From the NCBI RefSeq assembly GCF_937988725.1, contig NZ_CALKHS010000010.1:558001-622000 (forward strand): a stretch of 64,000 bases of DNA, read 5' to 3'. The position numbers and the translations under genes were made by a program. The stretch comes from an uncultured Castellaniella sp. (GTDB taxonomy: Bacteria > Pseudomonadota > Gammaproteobacteria > Burkholderiales > Burkholderiaceae_B). The notes under the pieces are model-generated. The model did no database searches. It was given only the letters and a program-made list of their open reading frames with translations, and was not told the origin of the DNA. The stretch's first letter is position 1, and every line of letters begins with the position of its first letter. This document shows positions 17,084 to 24,439 of this stretch, piece by piece.

Positions 17084-18358
17084 CTAGCCGTAGACCAGAT
17101 CCCTGAGCGTCAGGGACAACGCCGGAAAATAGGTGATCACCGCCAGGCACAGCAGCACCACGACCACGAACTGCACCAGATTGGACACGATCCTGTCCAG
17201 CGGAATATTGGCCACCGAGCAGGCGGCGAAGAGATTCACCCCGAAGGGCGGCGTGATCATGCCCAAGGCCAGATTGACCACCATGATAGTGCCGAAGTGG
17301 ATCGGGTCCACGCCGAAATGCATGGCCACCGGAGTCAGGATCGGGGCCAGCACGATCACGGCCGCGCTGGTCTCGATGAACATACCGATCATGAACAGGG
17401 CCAGATTGGTGATGATCAGGAACATCACGGCCGAATCCATATTGAGCTCTATCCAATGGCCGATCGCGGCCGGCACGCCGGCCCGCGTGATCAGGAAGGC
17501 GAACAAGCCGGCATTGGCGATGATGAACATGATCACCGTGCTGGAGATCACCGACTTGCGCAACACGCTCGAGAGCTCCTTGAAGCCGATCTTGCGGTAG
17601 ATCAGGGCGCCCACCACCAGCGCATAGAACACGGCCACGGCAGCCGCCTCGGTGGGGGTGAAGACGCCTCCGTAGATGCCGCCCAGGATGATGACCGGCA
17701 TCAACAGGGCCCAGCCGGCCTGCCACGTGGACCGGAGGATGCCGAGGCGCCCGTCTCCATCATGCTTGCCCAGGCCCTTGATCTTGCAATACACATACAC
17801 ATAGAGCATCAGGGCGCCTGCGATGAAGACGCCCGGGCCGACGCCGGCGATGAACAGCTCGCCGATGGAAACCTCGGCGCTCACGCCAAAAAGAATCATG
17901 GGGATCGACGGCGGCACGATCACCCCCAGTTCCGCGCTGGTGGCCTGCAGGGCCGCGGCGTACGGGGTGGGATAGCCATTCTTGATCAAGGCCGGAATCA
18001 GGATCGAGCCGATGGCGAACGTGGTGGCGATGGACGACCCGGACACGGCGGCGAAGATCATGCAGGTGAGCACGCAGGTCATGGGCAGCCCGCCCTGGAT
18101 GCCGCCAATCAGGCTCTTGGCGAAATTGACCAGTCGCTCCGAGATGCCGCCCGCCTCCATCAGATTCCCGGCCAGGATGAAGAAAGGAATGGCCGCCAGG
18201 GGGAACTTGTTGATGGCCGCGTACATTTCCTTGACGACCAGCAGCATATTGATGCCGGCCACCTGAATGCCCAGCACCGCGCCCAGCCCGATCGCCACCG
18301 CGATGGGGACGCACAGCGCGAAACCGATGGCCATGGCGATCAGCATGCTTGCCGTCAT
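17084..18358 (-). CDS. dctM: TRAP transporter large permease (DctM)
   Basis: A 424-aa inner-membrane protein with about 12 hydrophobic helices, the sodium-driven transport subunit of a TRAP system. Recognisable segments include PLAAIPFFILAGNLMEAGGI, GVIVPPSIPMILFGV, and the C-terminal VNLALGMITPPFGVNLF. The ATG at 18356-18358 gives the standard short N-terminus (MTASMLIAMAIGFALCVPIAV). It follows dctQ by 34 bp in the order dctP-dctQ-dctM on the minus strand, downstream of a GarR-type dehydrogenase and a DUF1185 gene. The set imports a carboxylate and metabolises it; the substrate is unproven. Confidence 0.94.
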   Translation of the reverse strand: MTASMLIAMAIGFALCVPIAVAIGLGAVLGIQVAGINMLLVVKEMYAAINKFPLAAIPFFILAGNLMEAGGISERLVNFAKSLIGGIQGGLPMTCVLTCMIFAAVSGSSIATTFAIGSILIPALIKNGYPTPYAAALQATSAELGVIVPPSIPMILFGVSAEVSIGELFIAGVGPGVFIAGALMLYVYVYCKIKGLGKHDGDGRLGILRSTWQAGWALLMPVIILGGIYGGVFTPTEAAAVAVFYALVVGALIYRKIGFKELSSVLRKSVISSTVIMFIIANAGLFAFLITRAGVPAAIGHWIELNMDSAVMFLIITNLALFMIGMFIETSAAVIVLAPILTPVAMHFGVDPIHFGTIMVVNLALGMITPPFGVNLFAACSVANIPLDRIVSNLVQFVVVVLLCLAVITYFPALSLTLRDLVYG

Positions 18359-18392
18359 TGTCTGCCCTCCACAGCCGCGAATCGCGGCCGGT

Positions 18393-18887
18393 TCACGTTG
18401 CGGTTTCCAGTTCCAGGTGCTTGGGGTCGAGCATCTGGCCAATCAGGGCGAAAATGCAGAACACTCCGCCGATCGGCATGGCGATGTAGCCCCAGATCAT
18501 CGAGATCGATTCCAGGCCGGCCATCGACTGCACCCGGCTGCGCAAGGCATAGTCCAGCCCCCAGGCGATAATGATCAGCACCAGCGAGAGCGAAGCCAGG
18601 AACACCACCCAGTCGATCGCCCGGCGCCAGCGCGGCGCGGCCAGGCGGCGCAGCACATCCACGCTCATCATGGCGCCCAGCCGGAAGGCTACCGGAGCCC
18701 CCAGGAAGACCATCCAGATCAGGCTCAGGCGGATCAGGATCTCGGTCCATTCAGCGGGCTGCGCCAGAACGAACCGCGTCAGTATCTGGAACATGGCCAG
18801 CGCGGCCGAAATCGCCATCATGGCGCAGGCGCCGGCCGTGGCCGCCTGCGTCATGCGGCTTTCGAATGCAAGGAATGCCCGCTTCAT
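18393..18887 (-). CDS. dctQ: TRAP transporter small permease (DctQ)
   Basis: A 164-aa protein with four transmembrane helices and the DctQ pattern (AEWTEILIRLSLIWMVFLGAPVAFR, then a basic loop RRLAAPRWRRAIDW). It is the small membrane partner that pairs with the DctM permease. It begins 9 bp after the DctP stop and precedes dctM, so the three are cotranscribed. Confidence 0.93.
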   Translation of the reverse strand: MKRAFLAFESRMTQAATAGACAMMAISAALAMFQILTRFVLAQPAEWTEILIRLSLIWMVFLGAPVAFRLGAMMSVDVLRRLAAPRWRRAIDWVVFLASLSLVLIIIAWGLDYALRSRVQSMAGLESISMIWGYIAMPIGGVFCIFALIGQMLDPKHLELETAT

Positions 18888-18896
18888 GGATGACGC

Positions 18897-19871
18897 CTAC
18901 TTGAAGTCCCGGATGCGCTGGATGTTCCCGGCGCCGAACTCCCGCTCGAAATAGGCATTGGCCGAAGCCAGCGCCTCGATGAACGGAGCCTTGTCGACCG
19001 TCTCGATGACTTCCATGCCCCCCTTGCGCAGATAGTCCACCCCGCGCGCATCGTCGGCATCCACGCGCTCGCGATTGGCCCGGGTCCCTTCAACCGCGGC
19101 CTCTCGAAACGCCTGCTTGTCCGCATCGCTCAGCTTGGCATAGGCATCGGGGTTCATCAGCCAGACACAGGGCGAATACACATGCCCGGTCAGGCTGATG
19201 TATTTCTGCACCTGCTCGAACTTGCCGGCGATGATGATGGACAAGGGGTTCTCCTGACCATCCACGGTGCCCTGCTGCAAGGCGGTGAACACCTCGGGGA
19301 AAGCCATGGGCGTGGGGATGATCCCCAAGGCCTTATAGGCGCGGATGTGCACGGGATTTTCCATCGTGCGCATCTTCAGGCCCCGCAGATCCCCCGGCGT
19401 GCGCACCGGACGGACATTGTTGGTCATGTGGCGAAACCCGTTCTCACCCCAGCCCAGCGCCACGAAACCGCGGCCGGAGAACTTGTCCAGCAGATCTTTC
19501 CCGATAGGCCCGTCGAGCACTGCGCGCGCGTGGGCCTTGTCGCGAAACAGGAACGGCATGTCGAGGATCTTGGTTTCGGGCACGAAGTTGGGAATCGGCC
19601 CGGTCGTGGACAAGGCCAGTTCCTGCGTACCCATCTGCACGGCTTCCACATACTCGCGCTCGCCTCCCAGGGCGCCGTTGTAGAAGGTCTTGATCTGATA
19701 GCGGCCCTCGGTGCGCCGCTCGACTTCGCGGGCGAACGTGTCGATAGCCACACCCTGGTGGGAATCCTGCGACGTGGCAATGCTGATGCGCATCACGGTC
19801 TGGGCCTGCGCGGGACTGATCGCAATGCCGCCTGCCAGGCACAAGCCCAGCAACAGTCTGGTGGGTTTCAT
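18897..19871 (-). CDS. dctP: TRAP transporter periplasmic substrate-binding protein (DctP)
   Basis: A 324-aa protein with a Sec signal peptide (MKPTRLLLGLCLAGGIAISPAQA). The mature DctP fold includes the ligand-carboxylate arginine region GLKMRTMENPVH, YNGALGGEREYVEAVQMG and the QQGTVDGQENPLSII motif. It captures an organic acid and delivers it to DctQM. It is the first transporter gene, about 70 bp downstream of the GarR-type gene. The binding-site arginine indicates a carboxylate ligand; the neighbouring 3-hydroxyacid-type dehydrogenase suggests a hydroxy or sugar acid (inference). Confidence 0.94.
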   Translation of the reverse strand: MKPTRLLLGLCLAGGIAISPAQAQTVMRISIATSQDSHQGVAIDTFAREVERRTEGRYQIKTFYNGALGGEREYVEAVQMGTQELALSTTGPIPNFVPETKILDMPFLFRDKAHARAVLDGPIGKDLLDKFSGRGFVALGWGENGFRHMTNNVRPVRTPGDLRGLKMRTMENPVHIRAYKALGIIPTPMAFPEVFTALQQGTVDGQENPLSIIIAGKFEQVQKYISLTGHVYSPCVWLMNPDAYAKLSDADKQAFREAAVEGTRANRERVDADDARGVDYLRKGGMEVIETVDKAPFIEALASANAYFEREFGAGNIQRIRDFK

Positions 19872-19939
19872 GATGTCTCCTGAGTGGTGGTCGGGGTGAT
19901 CCCCAGGTTTCAGACAGCGGCCGGCACGACGGGATCAGA

Positions 19940-20842
19940 TCATGCCGATGGCTCCTGGCCTATTTCGAATTGCGAGAGCTGCTCCAGCGCCCGCACCAGG
20001 CCCGAGTGATCCCAGCCCGCGCCGCCCGAGGCGATGCAGGCGCTGAACAGTTGCTGGGCATGCGCCGTCGAAGGCAGGGCCAGATGCAGGGACTTCGCGG
20101 CATCCAGAGCCAGATTGAGATCTTTCTGATGCAGGGCGATGCGAAAACCGGGCTGGAAAGCGCGCTTGATCATCCGTTCGCCCAGGATGTCGAGCACCCG
20201 GGAACCGGCCAGGCCGCCCAGCAAAGCTTCGCGCACTTTGTCCGGCGCGGCGCCGGCGCGGGCGGCAAACAGCAGCCCCTCGGACACGGCGGCGATGGTG
20301 AGAGCCACCACGATCTGGTTGGCCACCTTGCAGGTCTGCCCATCGCCAATGCCGCCCACTCGCGTGATGTTCTTGCCCATCAGGGCGAACAGGGGCCGGA
20401 TCCGTTCAAACACCGGTTCGCGTCCGCCCACCATGATGGACAGGCTGGCATTCCGCGCCCCCACATCCCCGCCGCTGACCGGCGCATCCAGGTAATCGCA
20501 GCCCAGCGCCTCGATCCGGGCGGCATATTCCTTGGTCTGCACCGGCGAGATCGAACTCATGTCGACCACCACCTTGCCCGCGGAGAGCCCCGCGGCCACC
20601 CCCGTCTCGCCGAACAGGACCAGGTCGACGTCCGGGGTGTCGGGCAGCATGAGAAAGATCACGTCGGCCTGCCGGGCCACCTCCGCGCCGCTGGCGCAGA
20701 CCACGGCATCCGTGGCGGCGATGGGCCCCGGAACGGCGCTGCGGGTGTGCACATGGACTTTGTGCCCCGCCGCAATCAGGTGGCCCGCCATGGGCGCGCC
20801 CATGATGCCCAGACCGATGAACCCGATATTCTGCATGTCCAT
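19940..20842 (-). CDS. garR: NAD(P)-dependent beta-hydroxyacid dehydrogenase (2-hydroxy-3-oxopropionate reductase type)
   Basis: A 300-aa protein. The Rossmann motif GFIGLGIMGAPMAGHL is at residues 7-22, the substrate motif DAPVSGGDVGA at 119-129, and catalytic Lys K172 lies in GDGQTCKVANQ. The C-terminal helical domain has the KDLNLALD signature. The family includes GarR/GlxR tartronate-semialdehyde reductase and 3-hydroxyisobutyrate dehydrogenase; the sequence fits the GarR side best, but substrate assignment by eye is weak. It lies between the DUF1185 gene and dctP on the same strand, so it probably acts on the imported acid or a downstream intermediate. Confidence 0.8.
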   Translation of the reverse strand: MDMQNIGFIGLGIMGAPMAGHLIAAGHKVHVHTRSAVPGPIAATDAVVCASGAEVARQADVIFLMLPDTPDVDLVLFGETGVAAGLSAGKVVVDMSSISPVQTKEYAARIEALGCDYLDAPVSGGDVGARNASLSIMVGGREPVFERIRPLFALMGKNITRVGGIGDGQTCKVANQIVVALTIAAVSEGLLFAARAGAAPDKVREALLGGLAGSRVLDILGERMIKRAFQPGFRIALHQKDLNLALDAAKSLHLALPSTAHAQQLFSACIASGGAGWDHSGLVRALEQLSQFEIGQEPSA

Positions 20843-20883
20843 GTCTCCTGCTCGTCCTGAATGTCGAACCCGCGCGGGCTCCG

Positions 20884-21471
20884 TCAGGCAGTCTCGTGCT
20901 TCAGGCTGTCCACCAGTTTGCGCACGGTCGCCTCGCTGGCGCCCTCGATGCGCGCATTGGGCCGGCCGGTGGCATAGGCCACCGCCAACACGATCTCGTC
21001 CGCCCTGGGCGCTCCCGGAATGCGAATCTCCATCGTGTCCATGGCGTCGTAGTGCCAGCCTTCATCGATGCCGCCCAGCACAATATCGATGGAAGTGCCC
21101 GGCCCGCCCCGCTTGCCGTTGCCTGGAATCAATGCATAGCCCGACCGGATGGCGGCGCGGATCGCCAGACCGATGCGGCAGTGAATCATCGCGGCGCCCT
21201 GCTCCAGGTCGCCCGACTCCCCCACGATCACCCCCTTGCCGAAAGCGACCGGCTGGCGATCCCCCAGCAGCGCCAGGCTCCTGCGTACCAGCAGCTCGCC
21301 GATGCGGGCCGACTCGGCCATGCAGTCCTCCAGCACGGCGTCGCTAGCCCGGCCCCGCGCGGGATTGCCGATCACCGCGCAGGCCGCCGCCCGAATCGCC
21401 GCAGGCTGCACAGCGGCCCCCGAAGCTTGCACGATCTCCTGGGTGAACACATGAATCTCACGAATTTCCAT
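20884..21471 (-). CDS. DUF1185 / 'amino acid synthesis' family protein
   Basis: A 195-aa protein of the DUF1185 (AA_synth) family, recognised from MEIREIHVFTQEIVQASG, the central VAFGKGVIVGESGDLEQGAAMIHCRIG and PGTSIDIVLGGIDEGWHYDAMDTMEIRIPGAPR. Members occur next to transporters in degradation clusters; no reaction is established. The ATG at 21471 was chosen because GAGG lies about 9 nt upstream; in-frame ATG 21477 and TTG 21489 are alternatives. It is the first gene of the operon leading into garR-dctP-dctQ-dctM. Confidence 0.8.
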   Translation of the reverse strand: MEIREIHVFTQEIVQASGAAVQPAAIRAAACAVIGNPARGRASDAVLEDCMAESARIGELLVRRSLALLGDRQPVAFGKGVIVGESGDLEQGAAMIHCRIGLAIRAAIRSGYALIPGNGKRGGPGTSIDIVLGGIDEGWHYDAMDTMEIRIPGAPRADEIVLAVAYATGRPNARIEGASEATVRKLVDSLKHETA

Positions 21472-21561
21472 AGCCATATGCCTCATCAACGCGGGAACGG
21501 GTCGCCAGGGAACAGCTGCGGTGCTGTGGCCCTGCGCAATGCAATCGATAGTAGACGTAGT

Positions 21562-21573
21562 TTCCTATAGGAA
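21562..21573. promoter_or_regulatory. Perfect 12-bp palindrome upstream of the DUF1185 operon
   Basis: TTCCTATAGGAA is its own reverse complement and lies 91 bp before the DUF1185 start. It shares the CTATAG centre with CACTATAGTG upstream of the XRE-cupin regulator gene (16406-16415). This is the size and symmetry of a dimeric regulator operator; assignment to the XRE-cupin protein is inference. Confidence 0.45.
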
Positions 21574-21734
21574 TTCACTTTGGGGAATCACCCAGGAATG
21601 AAAGGAAACGTCCCCGACATGGATAGGATCATTCCCGGATTCTTACTAACTATATGATATTAAACAAACTCATGGAAAACCCCCGCGCCGTGAAATTCCC
21701 GAAATATGGGATCCATTCGGGTAAATCATAAGTA

Positions 21735-21768
21735 AATAGTGGACAAAAACTGTTTTTTGTCCACTATT
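21735..21768. repeat. Perfect 15-bp inverted repeat with 4-nt loop
   Basis: AATAGTGGACAAAAA (21735-21749) and its exact reverse complement (21754-21768) flank CTGT. Each arm contains the 11-mer TTGTCCACTAT that also lies before the XRE-cupin gene at 16401. It lies 264 bp upstream of DUF1185 and 248 bp upstream of the lipoprotein. It may be a double operator or an intrinsic terminator-like hairpin; the A/T ends fit either. Confidence 0.5.
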
Positions 21769-22015
21769 AAAAATACCCATGCCAACCAGCGAGGGATTGC
21801 GCCAAGCTATCGCCGCTACGCACCGGATACACCCGCATCGGGACCGGGATGCCAGCGGCGGTGGCCGGCAAGACGTAGGGCCGCCGCCACATTCCGCCTG
21901 CAAATAGTGTGTCAATTCTTGATGAAAGCCGCAAAGAATGGAGAACTTCCTGATCTGTGTAACCGGCGGCAATATCCAGCGCCCACGCGCCCATATTGCG
22001 ACCATAATTCCAGCC

Positions 22016-22273
22016 ATGAAAACATCCATCGCACATCGCGCCAGCCGGTTCGCGGTCCTGCTGGTTGCCGTATCCGCCCTGGGCGGATGCGCCGTCTACG
22101 AGCCCGCCCCCGCCTACTATGACGACGGCGGAGTGGTCTACGGCGGACCATCCGTCTACGTCGCGCCGCCAGTGTACGTGGCGCCGCCCAGCCTTTACTT
22201 CGGCTACAGGTCGGGGGGCTGGGGACACAGGGGCTACCATCGCGGCTGGCACGGCCGGCATGGCTGGCGGTGA
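22016..22273 (+). CDS. Small Tyr/Gly/Pro-rich lipoprotein
   Basis: An 85-aa protein with a lipoprotein signal (FAVLLVAVSALGGC, lipobox LGGC). The mature part is short and low in complexity: repeats of VY(V/G)APPVYVAPPS, then GYRSGGWGHRGYHRGWHGRHGWR. Similar small secreted proteins are common in Burkholderiales; no function is known. The ATG at 22016 was chosen over the upstream one at 21938 because it starts the signal peptide. No neighbour suggests a role. Confidence 0.7.
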   Translation: MKTSIAHRASRFAVLLVAVSALGGCAVYEPAPAYYDDGGVVYGGPSVYVAPPVYVAPPSLYFGYRSGGWGHRGYHRGWHGRHGWR

Positions 22274-22378
22274 TGTAAGGTGTTCAGCCAGCCAGTCCCG
22301 GAATGCGCGCTTTTTGCCGCGCGGCGAGATTCAATCGCATCTCGCATCAAGGCAATCGAACTTCTCGATACCACCCTG

Positions 22379-22384
22379 TAAAAT
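22379..22384 (+). promoter_or_regulatory. Possible -10 element for the nhaA transcript
   Basis: TAAAAT lies 7 bp before the structured leader of nhaA begins, the spacing expected if transcription starts at the leader. No strong -35 is visible upstream. Confidence 0.35.
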
Positions 22385-22390
22385 GCTGGC

Positions 22391-22463
22391 TGGGTGTTAG
22401 CTGCATGTCGCAGCGGGACAGGTTCATGCGTCGGTCGGGCTGCCACGCGGAGTCCCGACGACC
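22391..22463 (+). ncRNA. nhaA-I motif leader (lithium-responsive riboswitch class)
   Basis: The leader directly before nhaA contains GGGTGTTAGCTGCATGTCG, the conserved nhaA-I-like opening as I recall it. A long-range helix is visible: GTCG (22407-22410) and CGGGAC (22414-22419) pair with GTCCCG (22452-22457) and CGAC (22459-22462). The 3' side overlaps the GGAG ribosome-binding site (22449-22452), so folding can control translation. Published work reports nhaA-I RNAs as Li+-responsive riboswitches upstream of cation transporters. The match is from memory of the consensus, not a covariance search. Confidence 0.75.
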
Positions 22464-23819
22464 ATGAATCGCCAAACCACGCGGACGGATCTGCCGCGCG
22501 CCCAGTTTCTGGCTGAACGCGCCTTCGCCACCCTCGAACGCTTCCTGCACATCGAAGCCGCCAGCGGCATCGTGCTGTTGATGGCCGCCGCCGTGGCCCT
22601 GATCTGGGCCAATTCGCCCTTTGCCCACAATTACCACGCGCTCTGGCATTTGCCGATGTCGCTCGGCATTGGCGGCTTCACCGTCGCCCAGTCGCTGCAC
22701 TTCGTCATCAACGATGGTCTGATGACCATCTTCTTCCTGGTCGTGGGCATGGAAATCCGTCGCGAAATCCATGAAGGCGCCTTGAGCGATCTACGCCAAG
22801 CCAGCCTGCCCATCATGGCGGCGCTGGGCGGCGTGGCCGTACCCGCGTTGATCTATACCGCTTTGAACGCCGATCCGTCGCGCCTTCAAGGCTGGGCGGT
22901 GCCCACCGCCACGGACATCGCCTTTGCCGTGGGCGTGCTGGCACTGCTGGGCCGGAGCATTCCGGGCAACGTCCGCGTCTTTCTGCTGGCGCTGGCGATC
23001 ATCGACGACATCATCGCGGTGCTCATCATCGCGCTGTTCTATTCGGGCGGCCTGGACCTGTCGGGCTTTCTCGTCGCCGCGATGGGCATCCTCGTGGTGC
23101 TGGGCTTCCAGCGCATCGGTGTGGGCTCGGCCTTCGCCTACGTGCTGCCGGGCGCCATCGTCTGGATTGGCCTGCTGATGACCGGCGCCCATCCGACGCT
23201 GGCCGGGGTGGTGCTCGGCATGCTGACGCCCGTGGTGCCGCTGCCCACCCGCGAGCGCCCGCTGGACATGGTGGCGCACGCGACACAGAAGCTGCGCGAC
23301 CACGACGACGCCAAGGACGCCCACCACCTCGCCATGCCGCTCAAGCAATTGCGGCTGGGCCAGCGCGAACTGCTGCCGCCCGTGGTGCGCGTGCAAACGG
23401 CGCTGCACCCCTGGGTGGCATTCGGCATCATGCCCCTGTTCGCGCTGGCCAACGCAGGCGTGAGCATGGACGGCATCGACCTGTCCGCCACCGGCCCGCA
23501 GTGGGTGATGGCCGGCGTCGGCCTGGCGCTGGTGCTGGGCAAGCCGTTGGGGGTCGTGGGCGTGAGCTGGCTGATGGTCCGTTTGGGCTGGTGCCGGTTG
23601 CCGCCCGGCGTGTCGTGGGGCGGCATTGTCCTCATCGGCCTGCTGGCGGGCGTGGGCTTCACCATGTCCATCTTCATCGCCATGCTCGCGTTCGACAGCG
23701 AAGTCCTGCTGGGTGCCGCCAAGCTCGGCGTGCTGGCGGGATCGCTGGTGGCCGCGTTGCTGGGGTTGGCGTGGGGCACGATGTACCGGCGCAAAACCAA
23801 CGCCGTCCGCGCATCGTGA
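22464..23819 (+). CDS. nhaA: Na+/H+ antiporter NhaA
   Basis: A 451-aa inner-membrane antiporter exchanging Na+ or Li+ for H+. Family hallmarks are seen: LQGWAVPTATDIAFAVGVLALLG, the ion-binding aspartate pair D181-D182 (LALAIIDDIIAVLII), and the C-terminal PLGVVGVSWLMVRLGWCRLPPGVSWGG and GVGFTMSIFIAMLAF. Its long cytoplasmic loop (KLRDHDDAKDAHHLAMPLKQLRLGQRELLPP) is typical of the longer NhaA subgroup. The ATG lies 11 nt after GGAG within the riboswitch-like leader, so expression is probably set by Li+/Na+ through RNA. It is monocistronic. Confidence 0.95.
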   Translation: MNRQTTRTDLPRAQFLAERAFATLERFLHIEAASGIVLLMAAAVALIWANSPFAHNYHALWHLPMSLGIGGFTVAQSLHFVINDGLMTIFFLVVGMEIRREIHEGALSDLRQASLPIMAALGGVAVPALIYTALNADPSRLQGWAVPTATDIAFAVGVLALLGRSIPGNVRVFLLALAIIDDIIAVLIIALFYSGGLDLSGFLVAAMGILVVLGFQRIGVGSAFAYVLPGAIVWIGLLMTGAHPTLAGVVLGMLTPVVPLPTRERPLDMVAHATQKLRDHDDAKDAHHLAMPLKQLRLGQRELLPPVVRVQTALHPWVAFGIMPLFALANAGVSMDGIDLSATGPQWVMAGVGLALVLGKPLGVVGVSWLMVRLGWCRLPPGVSWGGIVLIGLLAGVGFTMSIFIAMLAFDSEVLLGAAKLGVLAGSLVAALLGLAWGTMYRRKTNAVRAS

Positions 23820-23879
23820 TGATGCAGCCGATGCCGTAGCGCCTGCCGCGTGCGCGCAGTCCCGAAGGCTCGGAAAATG

Positions 23880-23896
23880 CCCGGTTCTGAACCGGG
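23880..23896 (-). terminator. Hairpin between convergent nhaA and the DUF4148 gene
   Basis: CCCGGTT and AACCGGG flank a CTG loop (7-bp perfect stem). On the minus strand the stem is followed by CATTTTCC, giving a weak U-tract suited to ending the DUF4148 transcript. On the plus strand no T run follows. Confidence 0.55.
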
Positions 23897-23902
23897 ACGT
23901 GA

Positions 23903-24217
23903 TTACAGCGTCTGGGGATACTGTTCGTTTTCCCCGATGGTCAGCAGGCCGGCGCTCTTGGCTTCCTTCAGCTCGTTCAGGACCTGGGCGCGGGTCAGGG
24001 CCGGGCCTTCGGATTGCAGCTGGGGATAATCGGCTTGCTCGCCCACGGTGACCTGGCCTTGAGACTGCGCCACGCGCAGTTCATGGACGACCTCCGCGCG
24101 GGTCTGGGTGCTGGGCGTCGCGATTTCCGGGTAGTTGCTCTGGTCGGCCTGAGCGATGCCGGCGGAGGCGAGACCCAGGGACAGAACGGCGATGGAGGCG
24201 GCGGTAGCGACTTTCAT
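23903..24217 (-). CDS. DUF4148 domain periplasmic protein
   Basis: A 104-aa protein with a Sec signal (MKVATAASIAVLSLGLASAGIAQA). Two copies of the DUF4148 motif follow: TRAEVVHELRVAQSQGQVTVGEQADYPQ and TRAQVLNELKEAKSAGLLTIGENEQYPQ, each with the alternating R-x-E/Q-V-x-x-E-L pattern. DUF4148 proteins are abundant in Burkholderiales and have no assigned function. The ATG at 24215-24217 follows GAAGGAA by a good distance; the upstream GTG at 24232 would add only five residues. Confidence 0.88.
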   Translation of the reverse strand: MKVATAASIAVLSLGLASAGIAQADQSNYPEIATPSTQTRAEVVHELRVAQSQGQVTVGEQADYPQLQSEGPALTRAQVLNELKEAKSAGLLTIGENEQYPQTL

Positions 24218-24439
24218 GATGGTTTCCTTCACGTTTAGGGTGTGTCAAAGCAGGACGTTCACGGGCTTTCCGCTGGGTGATTCGTGTCCTGCTCTGTTGG
24301 AAACAGTGTGCGCTTTTGCTGCGCCGCGATAAACGGGGCTACAGCCCATTCATCTTTCTATTTTTGGTGGTAATTAGCAGATCACCCGCATTATTCGGTC
24401 GTTACTTCGGGTAAAACGGGGGTCTGGGGCTCGCCTGAA

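Larger units (their letters stand above)
21472..22015. other. Intergenic control region, 544 bp, AT-richer than its flanks
   Basis: This divergent region lies between the DUF1185 operon (minus) and a small lipoprotein (plus). It holds the palindrome at 21562-21573 and the long inverted repeat at 21735-21768. ORFs in both directions across 21670-22029 have no recognisable domains, and I treat them as noncoding. The part from about 21800 to 22015 shows nothing I can name. Confidence 0.5.

Noticed and set aside
21735..21768. Terminal inverted repeats of an insertion sequence
   Set aside because: The arms are 4 nt apart with no transposase or flanking target duplication, so this is a hairpin or operator, not an element end.
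21670..22029. 119-aa minus-strand ORF in the DUF1185/lipoprotein gap
   Set aside because: It has no recognisable domain and its frame crosses the long inverted repeat and the lipoprotein start; the composition looks noncoding.
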